A stretch of 64,000 nt of DNA. Source: Massilia psychrophila. GTDB taxonomy: Bacteria; Pseudomonadota; Gammaproteobacteria; Burkholderiales; Burkholderiaceae_D. The notes under the pieces are model-generated. The model was not told where the DNA came from. It saw nothing but the letters and a program-made list of their open reading frames with translations, and did not search any database. This document shows positions 1 to 7,802 of the stretch, piece by piece; position 1 is the stretch's first letter, and the number at the start of each line of letters is the position of its first letter. The stretch spans positions 62,001-126,000 of the forward strand of contig NZ_PDOB01000008.1 of assembly GCF_002760665.1 (NCBI RefSeq), in the 5' to 3' direction. The translations under genes and the position numbers were made by a program.

Positions 1-278
1 TCGAATTGGACGCCGACCCGTACCAGAATAAAACTGCGCACCAGTTCCAGTGCGCTCATCACCAGATAGGCACCCAGCATCATCAGCGTCAGCATCAGCA
101 GGGTGATCTCATTGCGGCTGGCGAGCACCCGGTCATATACCTGCAGCATGTAGATCGACGGTACCAGCATCAATAAATTGCTGATGGCGCTAAACGCGCC
201 GATGGTAAAGAAAGTGTTCTTGAACATGGCGAGCGTTTGCTCGATTTCGTTCCGGACGGGAGAAGATTTTGATTTCAT
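1..278 (-). CDS. Type I secretion permease/ATPase, N-terminal part (truncated by window edge)
   Basis: The reverse strand opens with an ATG at 278 and reads without a stop to the window edge, giving about 92 residues. The protein starts with a short polar stretch, then a hydrophobic segment, then the motif [17 protein letters not shown] and a second membrane segment. This is the standard N-terminus of PrtD/HlyB-type ABC exporters, which form the inner-membrane motor of type I secretion and move C-terminally tagged proteins directly out of the cell. The large DUF4214/RTX-like gene just upstream on the same strand is the obvious substrate. A CRP-type site lies upstream of the start. The ATPase domain, adaptor and outer-membrane factor should lie beyond the left edge. 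No good ribosome-binding site is visible, so the exact start is less certain than the family. Confidence 0.85.
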   Translation of the reverse strand, partial: MKSKSSPVRNEIEQTLAMFKNTFFTIGAFSAISNLLMLVPSIYMLQVYDRVLASRNEITLLMLTLMMLGAYLVMSALELVRSFILVRVGVQF

Positions 279-388
279 ATTTGCGGTGGACAGGACTGCG
301 TTGAATAGCGTGGATCTCGCCTGGCGGGGGATCAGCTGCGCGGGGGAGAAACCGGCGGCCCGCATCGGGAAACAATCAGAGCGGAGAC

Positions 389-429
389 ATTATCGCTGAA
401 AATGAGCAAAAAATGTGATACCCGTCACA
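389..429 (-). promoter_or_regulatory. CRP-type site plus -10 upstream of the type I exporter
   Basis: Bases 414-429 read TGTGATACCCGTCACA, a perfect TGTGA-N6-TCACA palindrome matching the CRP consensus core. On the reverse strand a GATAAT -10-like hexamer lies at 389-394. The palindrome centre is about 30 bases upstream of the -10 centre, the class II CRP activator arrangement. The rest of the 279-592 gap holds only this site and the terminator at 511-537. Confidence 0.6.
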
Positions 430-510
430 AATTGAACAAGAAACGCGCGTTAGTGATGTTCTGCCGTAAAAGTATTAATGAATTAAAAATTTCGGCGTGG
501 CCGACACCAT

Positions 511-537
511 AAAAAAAGGCCAAGCTCGCGCTTGGCC
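511..537 (-). terminator. Rho-independent terminator after the DUF4214/RTX-like gene
   Basis: An 8-bp perfect stem (GGCCAAGC / GCTTGGCC) with a 4-base loop is followed on the reverse strand by seven T residues. It lies about 55 bases past the stop of the large secreted-protein gene, so that gene and the downstream exporter are probably separate transcription units, consistent with the exporter having its own CRP-type site. Confidence 0.85.
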
Positions 538-592
538 CCTCGCAGGGCGGCATTAACTGGCTGCCGCCCGTGATTCAGACTACGAACAAATC

Positions 593-3500
593 TTAGTGCA
601 GCGTGACAATACCGGATGCGACCGTAGAGACGCTCATATCGACGATGCCGACCAGTTTGACGACACTATCTGCGCCATTTTGGTACGTAGTGGCATCGGA
701 ATGGTCAGTGACGACGTAGGTGTTGCCGCCAAAGACAAAATACGCCAATGCACCGGCTGCAACGCCAACTTCACCTTTACCGGCAGTAGCCGCGTCCAGG
801 TAATCCTGGAACACTGCGGTGCCAGCCAGCGTCAGCGAGACCTTGTTCAGAGCGCCTGCACCCGCGCCGAAGTTGATCTTCATGCCAGCGTGCGCATCCA
901 TGATGGTGCTGTACGAGTTGCCGTTTGCCGCAGAGGCGGTGAAGTTGATGACATCGGCGCCGGTGCCGGTGGTGATGGTGTTGACACCACCGCCAACCGA
1001 GATCGTGTCCACGCCCGTGCCGCCGACGTAGGTATTGTTACCCGACGTTGCGGTAAAGGTATTCGAACCATTGCCCAGCGAAACGGTGTTGTTACCCGAG
1101 CCAACCGTGACGAAATCGATTTTCGCGCCGCCGGTGATCGTGTTGTTACCGTCGCCGGCGTTGACGCTGTTGCTGGCGCCTTCACCGAGGGTGATGACGT
1201 TCGACGTATTGCCTGCGGTGACGACGTCATTCCCTGCGCCACCGGTGTAGGTGACGGCTTTGGTCGCTGCGACGAAGTTGACGGTGTTGGTACCGCTTGC
1301 GCTACCCTTGATCGACGCTGCTGCTGCCAGGGCGCCCGAAGTGAACGCGAAGCCGCCCAGGGTGATGCCGCTTGCATCGACCGAGGTCAAGGCGGCGCCG
1401 TCTGCAGTCAAGACCAGGCCGGCGTTACCGCCAACGGTGATTGATTTTGCCGAATTGCCCGACACTGCGAACGAATCGCTGAAGGTACCGGAAGCTTTCG
1501 CTTGCGTATCGGCCGTAGTGATCGCGATGGTTTCCACGTTCAGCGCGGCTACTGCACCAAATACGACGCCAGCGCCCGAACCGTCGGTCAGCGTTACGTT
1601 CAGGACGTCGCTTACACCGGTGATGAACGGGCTGCCGCCGTTGACGTTGTAAGCAGCGCCGGCACCGGTCAGTGCCAGCGTAACGCCGCTGGTCACGTTG
1701 TTGAGCGTCAGGCCATCAGCGCCCGAAACCGACACGTAGTTGTAGGTGCCCAGTACCGACAGATCGACCGTCTCGTTTGAGGCAGCGGTCAAGGTCAGGT
1801 GCTCGAAACCGGTTACCTTGGTGGCGAACACAGCTGACAGCGAAGCGGCTGCGGCAGACGCGGCACTGATCGACAGCGTGTCGGTGCCTGCGCCGCCGGC
1901 GATCGAGCCGCCAGTACCGACGGTAGCCGACGTCATGATGACCGTGTCGTTGCCGTCGCCGGTGACGATTGCCTTGGTGGTGGCGCCAACGGTGACGATG
2001 TCAGCACCCGTACCGCCGGTGAACGACGCTGTGGTGCCCATGACAGCGGTAACGCCGCCGGTGTTGGCGGCAGCATCGACGCCGCTCAACTTGGTTTGTG
2101 CGGACAGGTTGCCCAGATCGGCAGCAACCGAGCCGTTCACGGTCAAGCTGGTAGCGGTGACGCTGGCGGCGGTACCCAGTGCCAAGGCGCCCAGGGTGAA
2201 TGCCGCACCGGTGCCGCCGACGGTCAGCGCGGCAGCTTTTTCTGCGGTCAATGCCAGCATGTCAGCTGCGGTGCCCGAGGTGGTGATGGTGACAGCAGTC
2301 GCGGTTGCATCGGTCACGGTGCTCGCGTTGGCTGCCGAAGCGATGGTCAGCGCGTGAGCGCCGGCCACGGTAGCGGTGACGCCGGCGCTGACTTTCGTCA
2401 TTGCCAGGTTAACCAGGGCATCGGATGTGACGGTCGTCGCGCCGCTCACGCCGGTCAGGGCAACGGTGGTCAGCTTGCTGGTGCCGGCAACTGCGGCAAC
2501 GCCAGTCGAAGGGGCCAGCATCGTGGTACCGACGTCAGTGATGGCGCCACCAGCCGAACCGCTTACCGAAACGCTGGCCCCGCCGTTGGTGTACACGTTG
2601 GTGGCGGAGGCGCCGTAGGTGGTGAGGCCGGCGGTCGTGGTCGAATTGGCGATCGTGACGTTGCCGGTGGCGATGTCAGCGATGTTGCTGATGGTTTGCT
2701 TGCCGGTCGTGGTATCCGTTGTGGTGGCTACAGCAGCACCAACGCTCACATTGCCTGCGTTGGCTTTCGACACGATGCTGACATCGGTACCGCCTTGGAC
2801 GCTGATGGCGCCGGTGGTGGTGGTGACAGCGACGCTGCCGCTTACCTTGGAGATGGTGACATCGCTGGCCGAATTGGTGACGATGTTCTTGCCGCCGACG
2901 ATGGCGACGACGCCGGATCCATTGGTCGCGACGGTGACGTTGCCAGCTGCGTTGTTGACCTCAACCTTGCCAGCAGTGGTGGTGACGCTGACGTTGTTAC
3001 CGCCGGTGACGGTTACGGCACCCGCGGTATCGATGACATTTACCGAAGTGGCGGCAGCCGCTTTCACGATATCGACACCGGTCGACTGGATGTTCAACGC
3101 GGTCACGCCGGCGTAGCCGTTAGTATCGATATCAACAGCTTGCGTCGACGAAACGTTGATCGTTTCAACGTTCTTGATGACGACCGAAGCGGCGATTTTC
3201 GTGGTGCCATTTATCGAAACGTCAACCAGATTCAGCGTGTCGTTGCCGGCGCCGCCGTCGACCGAGTCGAAGCCGCTCAGGGTGCCGGTGCCGCCGAGGG
3301 TGCCGTTGATGATTTCGCTGTTTGCACCACCGACGATGGTGTCGGCGATACTCGATGTCAACGCCACGTTGACCACTGGGATCGATGCGGAAACGATGGC
3401 GACGATGGTTGCGTCGACGGTTGCCTGGAAGGTTGCTGGCACGGTGGTCGCAGTGACAGTCTTGAGCATGTCGCGTGCGGCGGCGGCGGCGGTGTTGCCG

Positions 3501-3985
3501 GAGTAAGCGCCCAGCTCGACGCCGGTATCGATCGCGGTCGTGAAGTTGCCAGCGATGATGACTTTGTTTGCCAGAACTTGCGCGTCTATCAGGCCTTGTG
3601 GCGAGGTGTTGTTGACCGCACCAGCCATGATTGCCAGCGATGCATTGGCTTTGCTGAGGTTACCGGCGTTGATTTCCTTGACCCAGAATACCAGGCCATC
3701 GAAGTCAGGAGTGCGGTTCAGCACGTTGTTGTAAATGGCCGAAACGAACGCAACAGTGTCGTTGCCGTACAGGGCGATCGACTCATCGCTGGTACCGAAG
3801 CTGTCGATCAGCGATTTGATGGCTGCCGAAGTCTTGTAAGCAGCGGTCAGGCCGTTGACGGTGAGTGGTGCTTTCAGGGTGTTCAGCTTGCCGGCGAAGT
3901 TAGCCAGGCCGAAAGTGTCGGCTGGACGGCCGAAATACGAAATGTAGATCGATTGTACTAAGCTTGTGTAATCTGCTGCAGCCAT
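593..3985 (-). CDS. DUF4214 / RTX-like repeat protein, probable type I secretion substrate
   Basis: This 1130-residue protein is rich in Ala, Thr, Val, Gly and Asn, and I see no cysteine in it, as is usual for type I substrates and S-layer-like proteins. The first 130 residues carry two DUF4214-like motifs (YFGRPADTFGLANF and VLNRTPDFDGLVFWV). The long middle is built of short beta-strand-like repeats. Scattered RTX-type calcium-loop sequences (GGAGNDTL, GDGNDTV, GGAGNDVV) lie near residue 245, near 690 and in the last 200 residues. There is no N-terminal signal peptide, and the C-terminus is the uncharged hydrophobic/hydroxylated tail expected of a type I signal. The exporter gene follows on the same strand. 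The start ATG is preceded by TAAAGGAAATATC, a good ribosome-binding site. The role could be S-layer, adhesin or biofilm matrix; sequence alone does not decide. Confidence 0.85.
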   Translation of the reverse strand: MAAADYTSLVQSIYISYFGRPADTFGLANFAGKLNTLKAPLTVNGLTAAYKTSAAIKSLIDSFGTSDESIALYGNDTVAFVSAIYNNVLNRTPDFDGLVFWVKEINAGNLSKANASLAIMAGAVNNTSPQGLIDAQVLANKVIIAGNFTTAIDTGVELGAYSGNTAAAAARDMLKTVTATTVPATFQATVDATIVAIVSASIPVVNVALTSSIADTIVGGANSEIINGTLGGTGTLSGFDSVDGGAGNDTLNLVDVSINGTTKIAASVVIKNVETINVSSTQAVDIDTNGYAGVTALNIQSTGVDIVKAAAATSVNVIDTAGAVTVTGGNNVSVTTTAGKVEVNNAAGNVTVATNGSGVVAIVGGKNIVTNSASDVTISKVSGSVAVTTTTGAISVQGGTDVSIVSKANAGNVSVGAAVATTTDTTTGKQTISNIADIATGNVTIANSTTTAGLTTYGASATNVYTNGGASVSVSGSAGGAITDVGTTMLAPSTGVAAVAGTSKLTTVALTGVSGATTVTSDALVNLAMTKVSAGVTATVAGAHALTIASAANASTVTDATATAVTITTSGTAADMLALTAEKAAALTVGGTGAAFTLGALALGTAASVTATSLTVNGSVAADLGNLSAQTKLSGVDAAANTGGVTAVMGTTASFTGGTGADIVTVGATTKAIVTGDGNDTVIMTSATVGTGGSIAGGAGTDTLSISAASAAAASLSAVFATKVTGFEHLTLTAASNETVDLSVLGTYNYVSVSGADGLTLNNVTSGVTLALTGAGAAYNVNGGSPFITGVSDVLNVTLTDGSGAGVVFGAVAALNVETIAITTADTQAKASGTFSDSFAVSGNSAKSITVGGNAGLVLTADGAALTSVDASGITLGGFAFTSGALAAAASIKGSASGTNTVNFVAATKAVTYTGGAGNDVVTAGNTSNVITLGEGASNSVNAGDGNNTITGGAKIDFVTVGSGNNTVSLGNGSNTFTATSGNNTYVGGTGVDTISVGGGVNTITTGTGADVINFTASAANGNSYSTIMDAHAGMKINFGAGAGALNKVSLTLAGTAVFQDYLDAATAGKGEVGVAAGALAYFVFGGNTYVVTDHSDATTYQNGADSVVKLVGIVDMSVSTVASGIVTLH

Positions 3986-4075
3986 GATATTTCCTTTAAG
4001 GGTAAGACATTAACTAAATTTACTGCGATTGAAACCTGATGGCTATGCGCCAACCAGGCCTTTTGCAGAACTGGG

Positions 4076-4120
4076 AGTATATTGCCAGACCCTATGCGGA
4101 ATGTTGTGACGGCCATCACA
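4076..4120 (-). promoter_or_regulatory. CRP-type site plus -10 upstream of the DUF4214/RTX-like gene
   Basis: Bases 4105-4120 read TGTGACGGCCATCACA, again perfect TGTGA-N6-TCACA. On the reverse strand a good -10 hexamer TATACT lies at 4076-4081, with its centre 34 bases from the palindrome centre. The implied transcription start is near 4069, giving a leader of about 85 bases. The layout is that of a class II CRP-activated promoter lacking a recognisable -35. Confidence 0.65.
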
Positions 4121-4164
4121 ATTGTAGAATTAGTTTCCGTATCTTCGATATATTTAAAGATTAA

Positions 4165-4180
4165 TGTGAAAACTTTCACC
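4165..4180 (-). promoter_or_regulatory. Second, near-consensus CRP-type site
   Basis: TGTGAAAACTTTCACC differs from the TGTGA-N6-TCACA core only at the last base. Its centre is 60 bases upstream of the first site, so both would lie on nearly the same face of the helix, as in tandem-site (class III) CRP promoters. The rest of the 3986-4385 gap holds no gene that I can support. Confidence 0.4.
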
Positions 4181-4385
4181 GCGCGCTCGCCATTGATCAA
4201 TACAGGCGTTCAAATCTATCAAATTCTATCACTCGATTGCTTCGAATTATCACCAGTATTTTCGCGCTTCAATTCTATCCAATTCTATTCGCCGTTTTTA
4301 TATGCCAGGTTTTTATGCGGAAATACGGCCGAAAAAAACCGTCCTCGGCGGACGGCTGTCGAAGTGGCAAGCGGGTCGACAGTAA

Positions 4386-5708
4386 TCAGCGCGCCCAGAG
4401 CGTTATTCCGGCAGCGCCTAATTGCGGGGCGCCGGTACTTTTAAATGTATATGCTGCTTCGGTTGCCTTGGCCCCGCCGAGTACGCCGCGCACGATGAAC
4501 CCTGGCGAATTCAAGGGCGAATTTTCAAGCGTTCCCCGCAAGGTCACATCGCCGTGCGCTGCCATATCCACTTTGCCCAGCGCATTCACCACGGATAGTC
4601 CTGTATTAAAAGTCCGATCGACGAAATCGATATCGAGGTGCGCATTTTCAATGCGGGCAACCATGGGCTCGCCACCGATTCTGGCGAGGGTGGCTTCGCC
4701 TCCGGTCAGCGCAAACGACACCTTGCCTTCGCTCGGCAGCACAAAGGACGAGTTATTCGGCCGCGCAAGCACGTACGATCCGACCAATAGCTGGACTTTG
4801 CTCGCGTCGGCAGTGATCTTGTCGATCATGACAAGGTCGGCCGGCTGGCCGGCGACCGCCTGCCAGCGGCCCCATAAAATTTCCGGCGCCGGCTTGACCG
4901 GCTCGGGCTGGACGATCACCACCGGCGGCGCTACCATGACCGGATCAGGCAGCTTGACCGGCCCGGCCAGCAACGGCGCGGTGCTTTTGGCCGGAACCAG
5001 GCTAACGTCGTCGAGCGCGGCCGAGCCGCCCTTGGCGCCGAGCGCCGGCTTGCCGCCCGGCTCGTCGCTGCGCGGCGGCGCGTTCAGCTCCGGCGCGATA
5101 GTGGCGTTTTGCAGCAATTGCGGTACTTGCTGGCCGCGCTGGACCTGCAACATCGCGTCGGCGCGGCCGGCAAACAGCTCGCGGCTGGCGCCGCCTTCGC
5201 ACGGGCCGCCGCCGTCCGCGCCGCAGGCGCCGGCAAAACCGCTGACGACGACGCCGCCCGACACCACCGACACCCACGAAGTGTGCGCATTGGTGTGGAC
5301 GATGAAGTCGGTGCCGCGCACGCCGATCGCGGCCACCGGTGTGTTGAAACGGAAGTGTTGGCGCGCTTGTTTGACGGCGTTGCCGGAAATGCTGCGCGCT
5401 ACCCCGCTCAGCAGTTCGAGCTTGACGCGGGTGTTGGCCGGATTGGCGGTGTCGACATGGTAAGTGATGACCCTGGCGCGGCTGTTGGGGCGCAGGATCA
5501 GGAAACCGTCGTCGACCGTCTTCATATAGATATAACCATCGGCGCCGGTATTGAGGGCGTCGCCCTCCTGCACCGCCATCTCGAGCGCGGCCGGACGGGC
5601 GCCGATGTAGGCCTCGCCGGCGATAAACACGACGCGCCCGGCCTGCGCCGCCAGCGCGGAAGCGCAACACAGGACTAAACCAACGGCAACGATTGCAGCA
5701 CGCAACAT
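4386..5708 (-). CDS. FecR-domain secreted/periplasmic protein
   Basis: The protein has 440 residues if it starts at 5708, where the ATG is preceded by AAGGAGAATTTC; a longer in-frame start at 5747 lacks a ribosome-binding site. It begins with a signal peptide (MLRAAIVAVGLVLCCASALA), then a FecR-type beta domain (about residues 25-150) with VQEGDALNTGADGYIYM and PVAAIGVRGTDFIVH, followed by a proline-rich linker and a C-terminal beta-rich region. There is no anti-sigma segment or partner sigma gene, so it is the stand-alone FecR type often encoded next to CHASE2 cyclases, as here. It is divergent from the cyclase gene and carries its own CRP-type site. A role in sensing or anchoring at the envelope is inference. 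Confidence 0.8.
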   Translation of the reverse strand: MLRAAIVAVGLVLCCASALAAQAGRVVFIAGEAYIGARPAALEMAVQEGDALNTGADGYIYMKTVDDGFLILRPNSRARVITYHVDTANPANTRVKLELLSGVARSISGNAVKQARQHFRFNTPVAAIGVRGTDFIVHTNAHTSWVSVVSGGVVVSGFAGACGADGGGPCEGGASRELFAGRADAMLQVQRGQQVPQLLQNATIAPELNAPPRSDEPGGKPALGAKGGSAALDDVSLVPAKSTAPLLAGPVKLPDPVMVAPPVVIVQPEPVKPAPEILWGRWQAVAGQPADLVMIDKITADASKVQLLVGSYVLARPNNSSFVLPSEGKVSFALTGGEATLARIGGEPMVARIENAHLDIDFVDRTFNTGLSVVNALGKVDMAAHGDVTLRGTLENSPLNSPGFIVRGVLGGAKATEAAYTFKSTGAPQLGAAGITLWAR

Positions 5709-5727
5709 GAAATTCTCCTTGAACCGG

Positions 5728-5770
5728 ATTCTGCAGGCCACCGGCAAGTCAGGCTGTGACGGTCATCACA
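5728..5770 (-). promoter_or_regulatory. CRP-type site plus -10 upstream of the FecR gene
   Basis: Bases 5755-5770 read TGTGACGGTCATCACA, a third perfect TGTGA-N6-TCACA palindrome. On the reverse strand CAGAAT at 5728-5733 is a -10-like hexamer with its centre 32 bases away, the spacing expected at a class II CRP promoter. The site lies in the divergent region (5709-5966), so it could also influence the cyclase gene about 200 bases away, giving possible feedback. Confidence 0.6.
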
Positions 5771-5966
5771 TTCTAATATGGAATCATCAACCGGAATCAT
5801 CAAAGTTGCAACATGATCATGAACATTTATTGCGGCCGGGGTGCCGGAAAAATATCCCGGAACTATTCATTTAGCAGTTGCAACAACATAACGTTATACT
5901 TGTCGCCTCTTTATCCTTGGAATTGTGCCAATCAAGGCCGTCAATTCGGCTCGACCTCGACACACG

Positions 5967-7802
5967 ATGAATTTGACCGCTCCTTCCCCCGCGACCCTGC
6001 TTCGCCTCGGCATTTCGGCAGTTGCCGTGATGCTGACCGCCTGGGCCCAATGGAGCGTAGAGCCGGCCTCGGCGCGGCTGGCCGACGAATGGCTGCGCGA
6101 CCGCTTCATCCAGCTGAAGGCTGTCGCCACGCAGGACAGCCGCATCCTGGTGGTCGACATCGACGAGACTACGCTGGCCCGCTACCCTTGGCCGTGGACC
6201 CGTTCGCGCCAGGCCGAGCTGGTCGAGCGGTTGGTGCAAGCGGGTGCGCGTGGCGTTGCCCTCGACATTGTCATGGTTAAACCGGGCGACGCGCCCGGCG
6301 ACGCGCGATTGGCGATGCTGGCCGAACACGGGCCAGTCGTCCTGGCGCAGCTTTTTGATTACACCCGTACCGGCGAGCCGCTGCGCGCCGGCCAGCTTAT
6401 CGGTGGCGAGGCGCTCCGAGCCGGCGCCGGCGGGGTTGCCGGCGTACCGCGCGCCAGCGGCTATCTCGCCAACCACCCCGGACTGGCGCGCGGCGCCCAC
6501 GCCGGCAACATCGGTGTGATCCCCGACAGCGACGGTACCGTGCGCCGCATTCCGATGCACACCGAATTCGAAGGCCGCAGCTACCCGACCTTGGCGCTGG
6601 CGCTGCTGAACTGCTGCCCGGCCACCGGCACCCCAGCGGGGCCGGTTACCCCTGCCCTGTTGCGGGTGCCGTTCACGCGCAAGCTGGAAGCGTTTGCCGG
6701 CGCCCACGCGGCCGAAGTGCTCGACGCCAGCCTGCCGCCGGAACTGGTGGCCGGCAAGCTGGTACTGGTCGGCTCGTCGGCGCTGAGCGTCGGCGACCGC
6801 GTTGCGAGTCCGCTCGGCGTCTCCACCGCCGGCTTGCTGGTGCACGCCTCGCTGCTGTCGGCGCTGCTCGACCAGCAGGCCGGTCTGGCGCCCGCGCCAT
6901 GGCCGGGCGCATTGCTGGCGCTGCTGTTTTGCCTGCTGGTGGTGATCGCCGCCTGGTACACCTTCCCGCGCCTGTCGGCGGCGGCCAACGTAGCGCTGCT
7001 GGCCGGCGCCTCGCTGGCCTGGCTGACGCTGGCGTACGCCGCCAGCAGCCACGACGCCGGATTTTCGGCCAGCGGCCCGCTGCTGTCGAACCTGTTCCTG
7101 CTGGCCGTGGCCGTGCCTTTCCACTGGCAGCTGACGCAGCAGAGGTCGCGCCAGCTGCTGGGCACCTTGCGCCAGTATGTCGCCACCGAAGTGGTTGACG
7201 AACTGCTGCGCAGCGACATGCGCGACCCGCTGGCGCCGCGCCAGCTGCAGGTCACCACCCTGATCGCCGACATGGAAGGCTACACCAGCCAGGTCGAGTC
7301 GTTGCCGGTGGAGGACGCCGCCCGCCTGACCACCGACTTCCTCGACTGCCTGACCCGCCCGGTGCTCGACAAGCGCGGCACGCTCGACAAGTACACCGGC
7401 GACGGCCTGGTGGCGTTCTGGGGCGCGCCGCTGCCGAACCCCGACCATGCCGACCTGGCGCTCGACGCCGCCCGGCACATTCTGCGCGAAGTGGCGCGAT
7501 TTTCACGCCAGCGCGTCAACGCCGGCTACCCGCCGCTGCGGGTGCGGATCGGCATCGAAAGCGGGCTGGCGATGGCCGGCGACTACGGCACCGCCTTCCG
7601 CAGCATTTACACGGCAGTGGGCGACAGCGTCAACACCGCTTCGCGCCTCGAACAGGCGGCGCGCGATTATCCGCACGACGTCATCATCGGCGAAGGCACG
7701 GTGGCGCGTTCGCGGCGGCACCGTTTCAAGCTGCTGGGCGAGCGCCTGTTGCGCGGCAAGGAAAAACCGACCAGCCTGTACACGCTGGAGGACGCCGTTT
7801 GA
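5967..7802 (+). CDS. CHASE2-domain class III adenylate cyclase
   Basis: The 611-residue protein has a short cytoplasmic start, a membrane segment, an extracytoplasmic CHASE2 domain (to about residue 280, with DSRILVVDIDETTLARYPWPW), three membrane helices (about 310-390) and a class III nucleotidyl cyclase domain. The catalytic set is complete: metal-binding D435 (IADMEGYT) and D479 (KYTGDG), substrate-specifying K475, and transition-state N556 and R560 (VNTASRLE). It should make cAMP in response to an envelope signal. The ATG at 5967 was chosen over an in-frame GTG at 5925; neither has a strong ribosome-binding site. The next gene overlaps its stop, so the two are translationally coupled. 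A CRP-family regulator lies two genes further on, a natural receiver of the cAMP. Confidence 0.9.
   Translation: MNLTAPSPATLLRLGISAVAVMLTAWAQWSVEPASARLADEWLRDRFIQLKAVATQDSRILVVDIDETTLARYPWPWTRSRQAELVERLVQAGARGVALDIVMVKPGDAPGDARLAMLAEHGPVVLAQLFDYTRTGEPLRAGQLIGGEALRAGAGGVAGVPRASGYLANHPGLARGAHAGNIGVIPDSDGTVRRIPMHTEFEGRSYPTLALALLNCCPATGTPAGPVTPALLRVPFTRKLEAFAGAHAAEVLDASLPPELVAGKLVLVGSSALSVGDRVASPLGVSTAGLLVHASLLSALLDQQAGLAPAPWPGALLALLFCLLVVIAAWYTFPRLSAAANVALLAGASLAWLTLAYAASSHDAGFSASGPLLSNLFLLAVAVPFHWQLTQQRSRQLLGTLRQYVATEVVDELLRSDMRDPLAPRQLQVTTLIADMEGYTSQVESLPVEDAARLTTDFLDCLTRPVLDKRGTLDKYTGDGLVAFWGAPLPNPDHADLALDAARHILREVARFSRQRVNAGYPPLRVRIGIESGLAMAGDYGTAFRSIYTAVGDSVNTASRLEQAARDYPHDVIIGEGTVARSRRHRFKLLGERLLRGKEKPTSLYTLEDAV

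Noticed and set aside
596-3961. Long + strand open frames (282, 203, 621 codons) opposite the DUF4214/RTX-like gene
   Set aside because: They are antisense shadows of a repetitive GC-rich gene with odd composition (Arg/Gly/Asp runs), lack ribosome-binding sites and resemble no family.
4191-4200. ATTGATCAAT as an FNR half-site pair
   Set aside because: It lacks the N4 spacing of TTGAT-N4-ATCAA and is a simple 10-base palindrome; the CRP-type sites nearby explain the promoter better.
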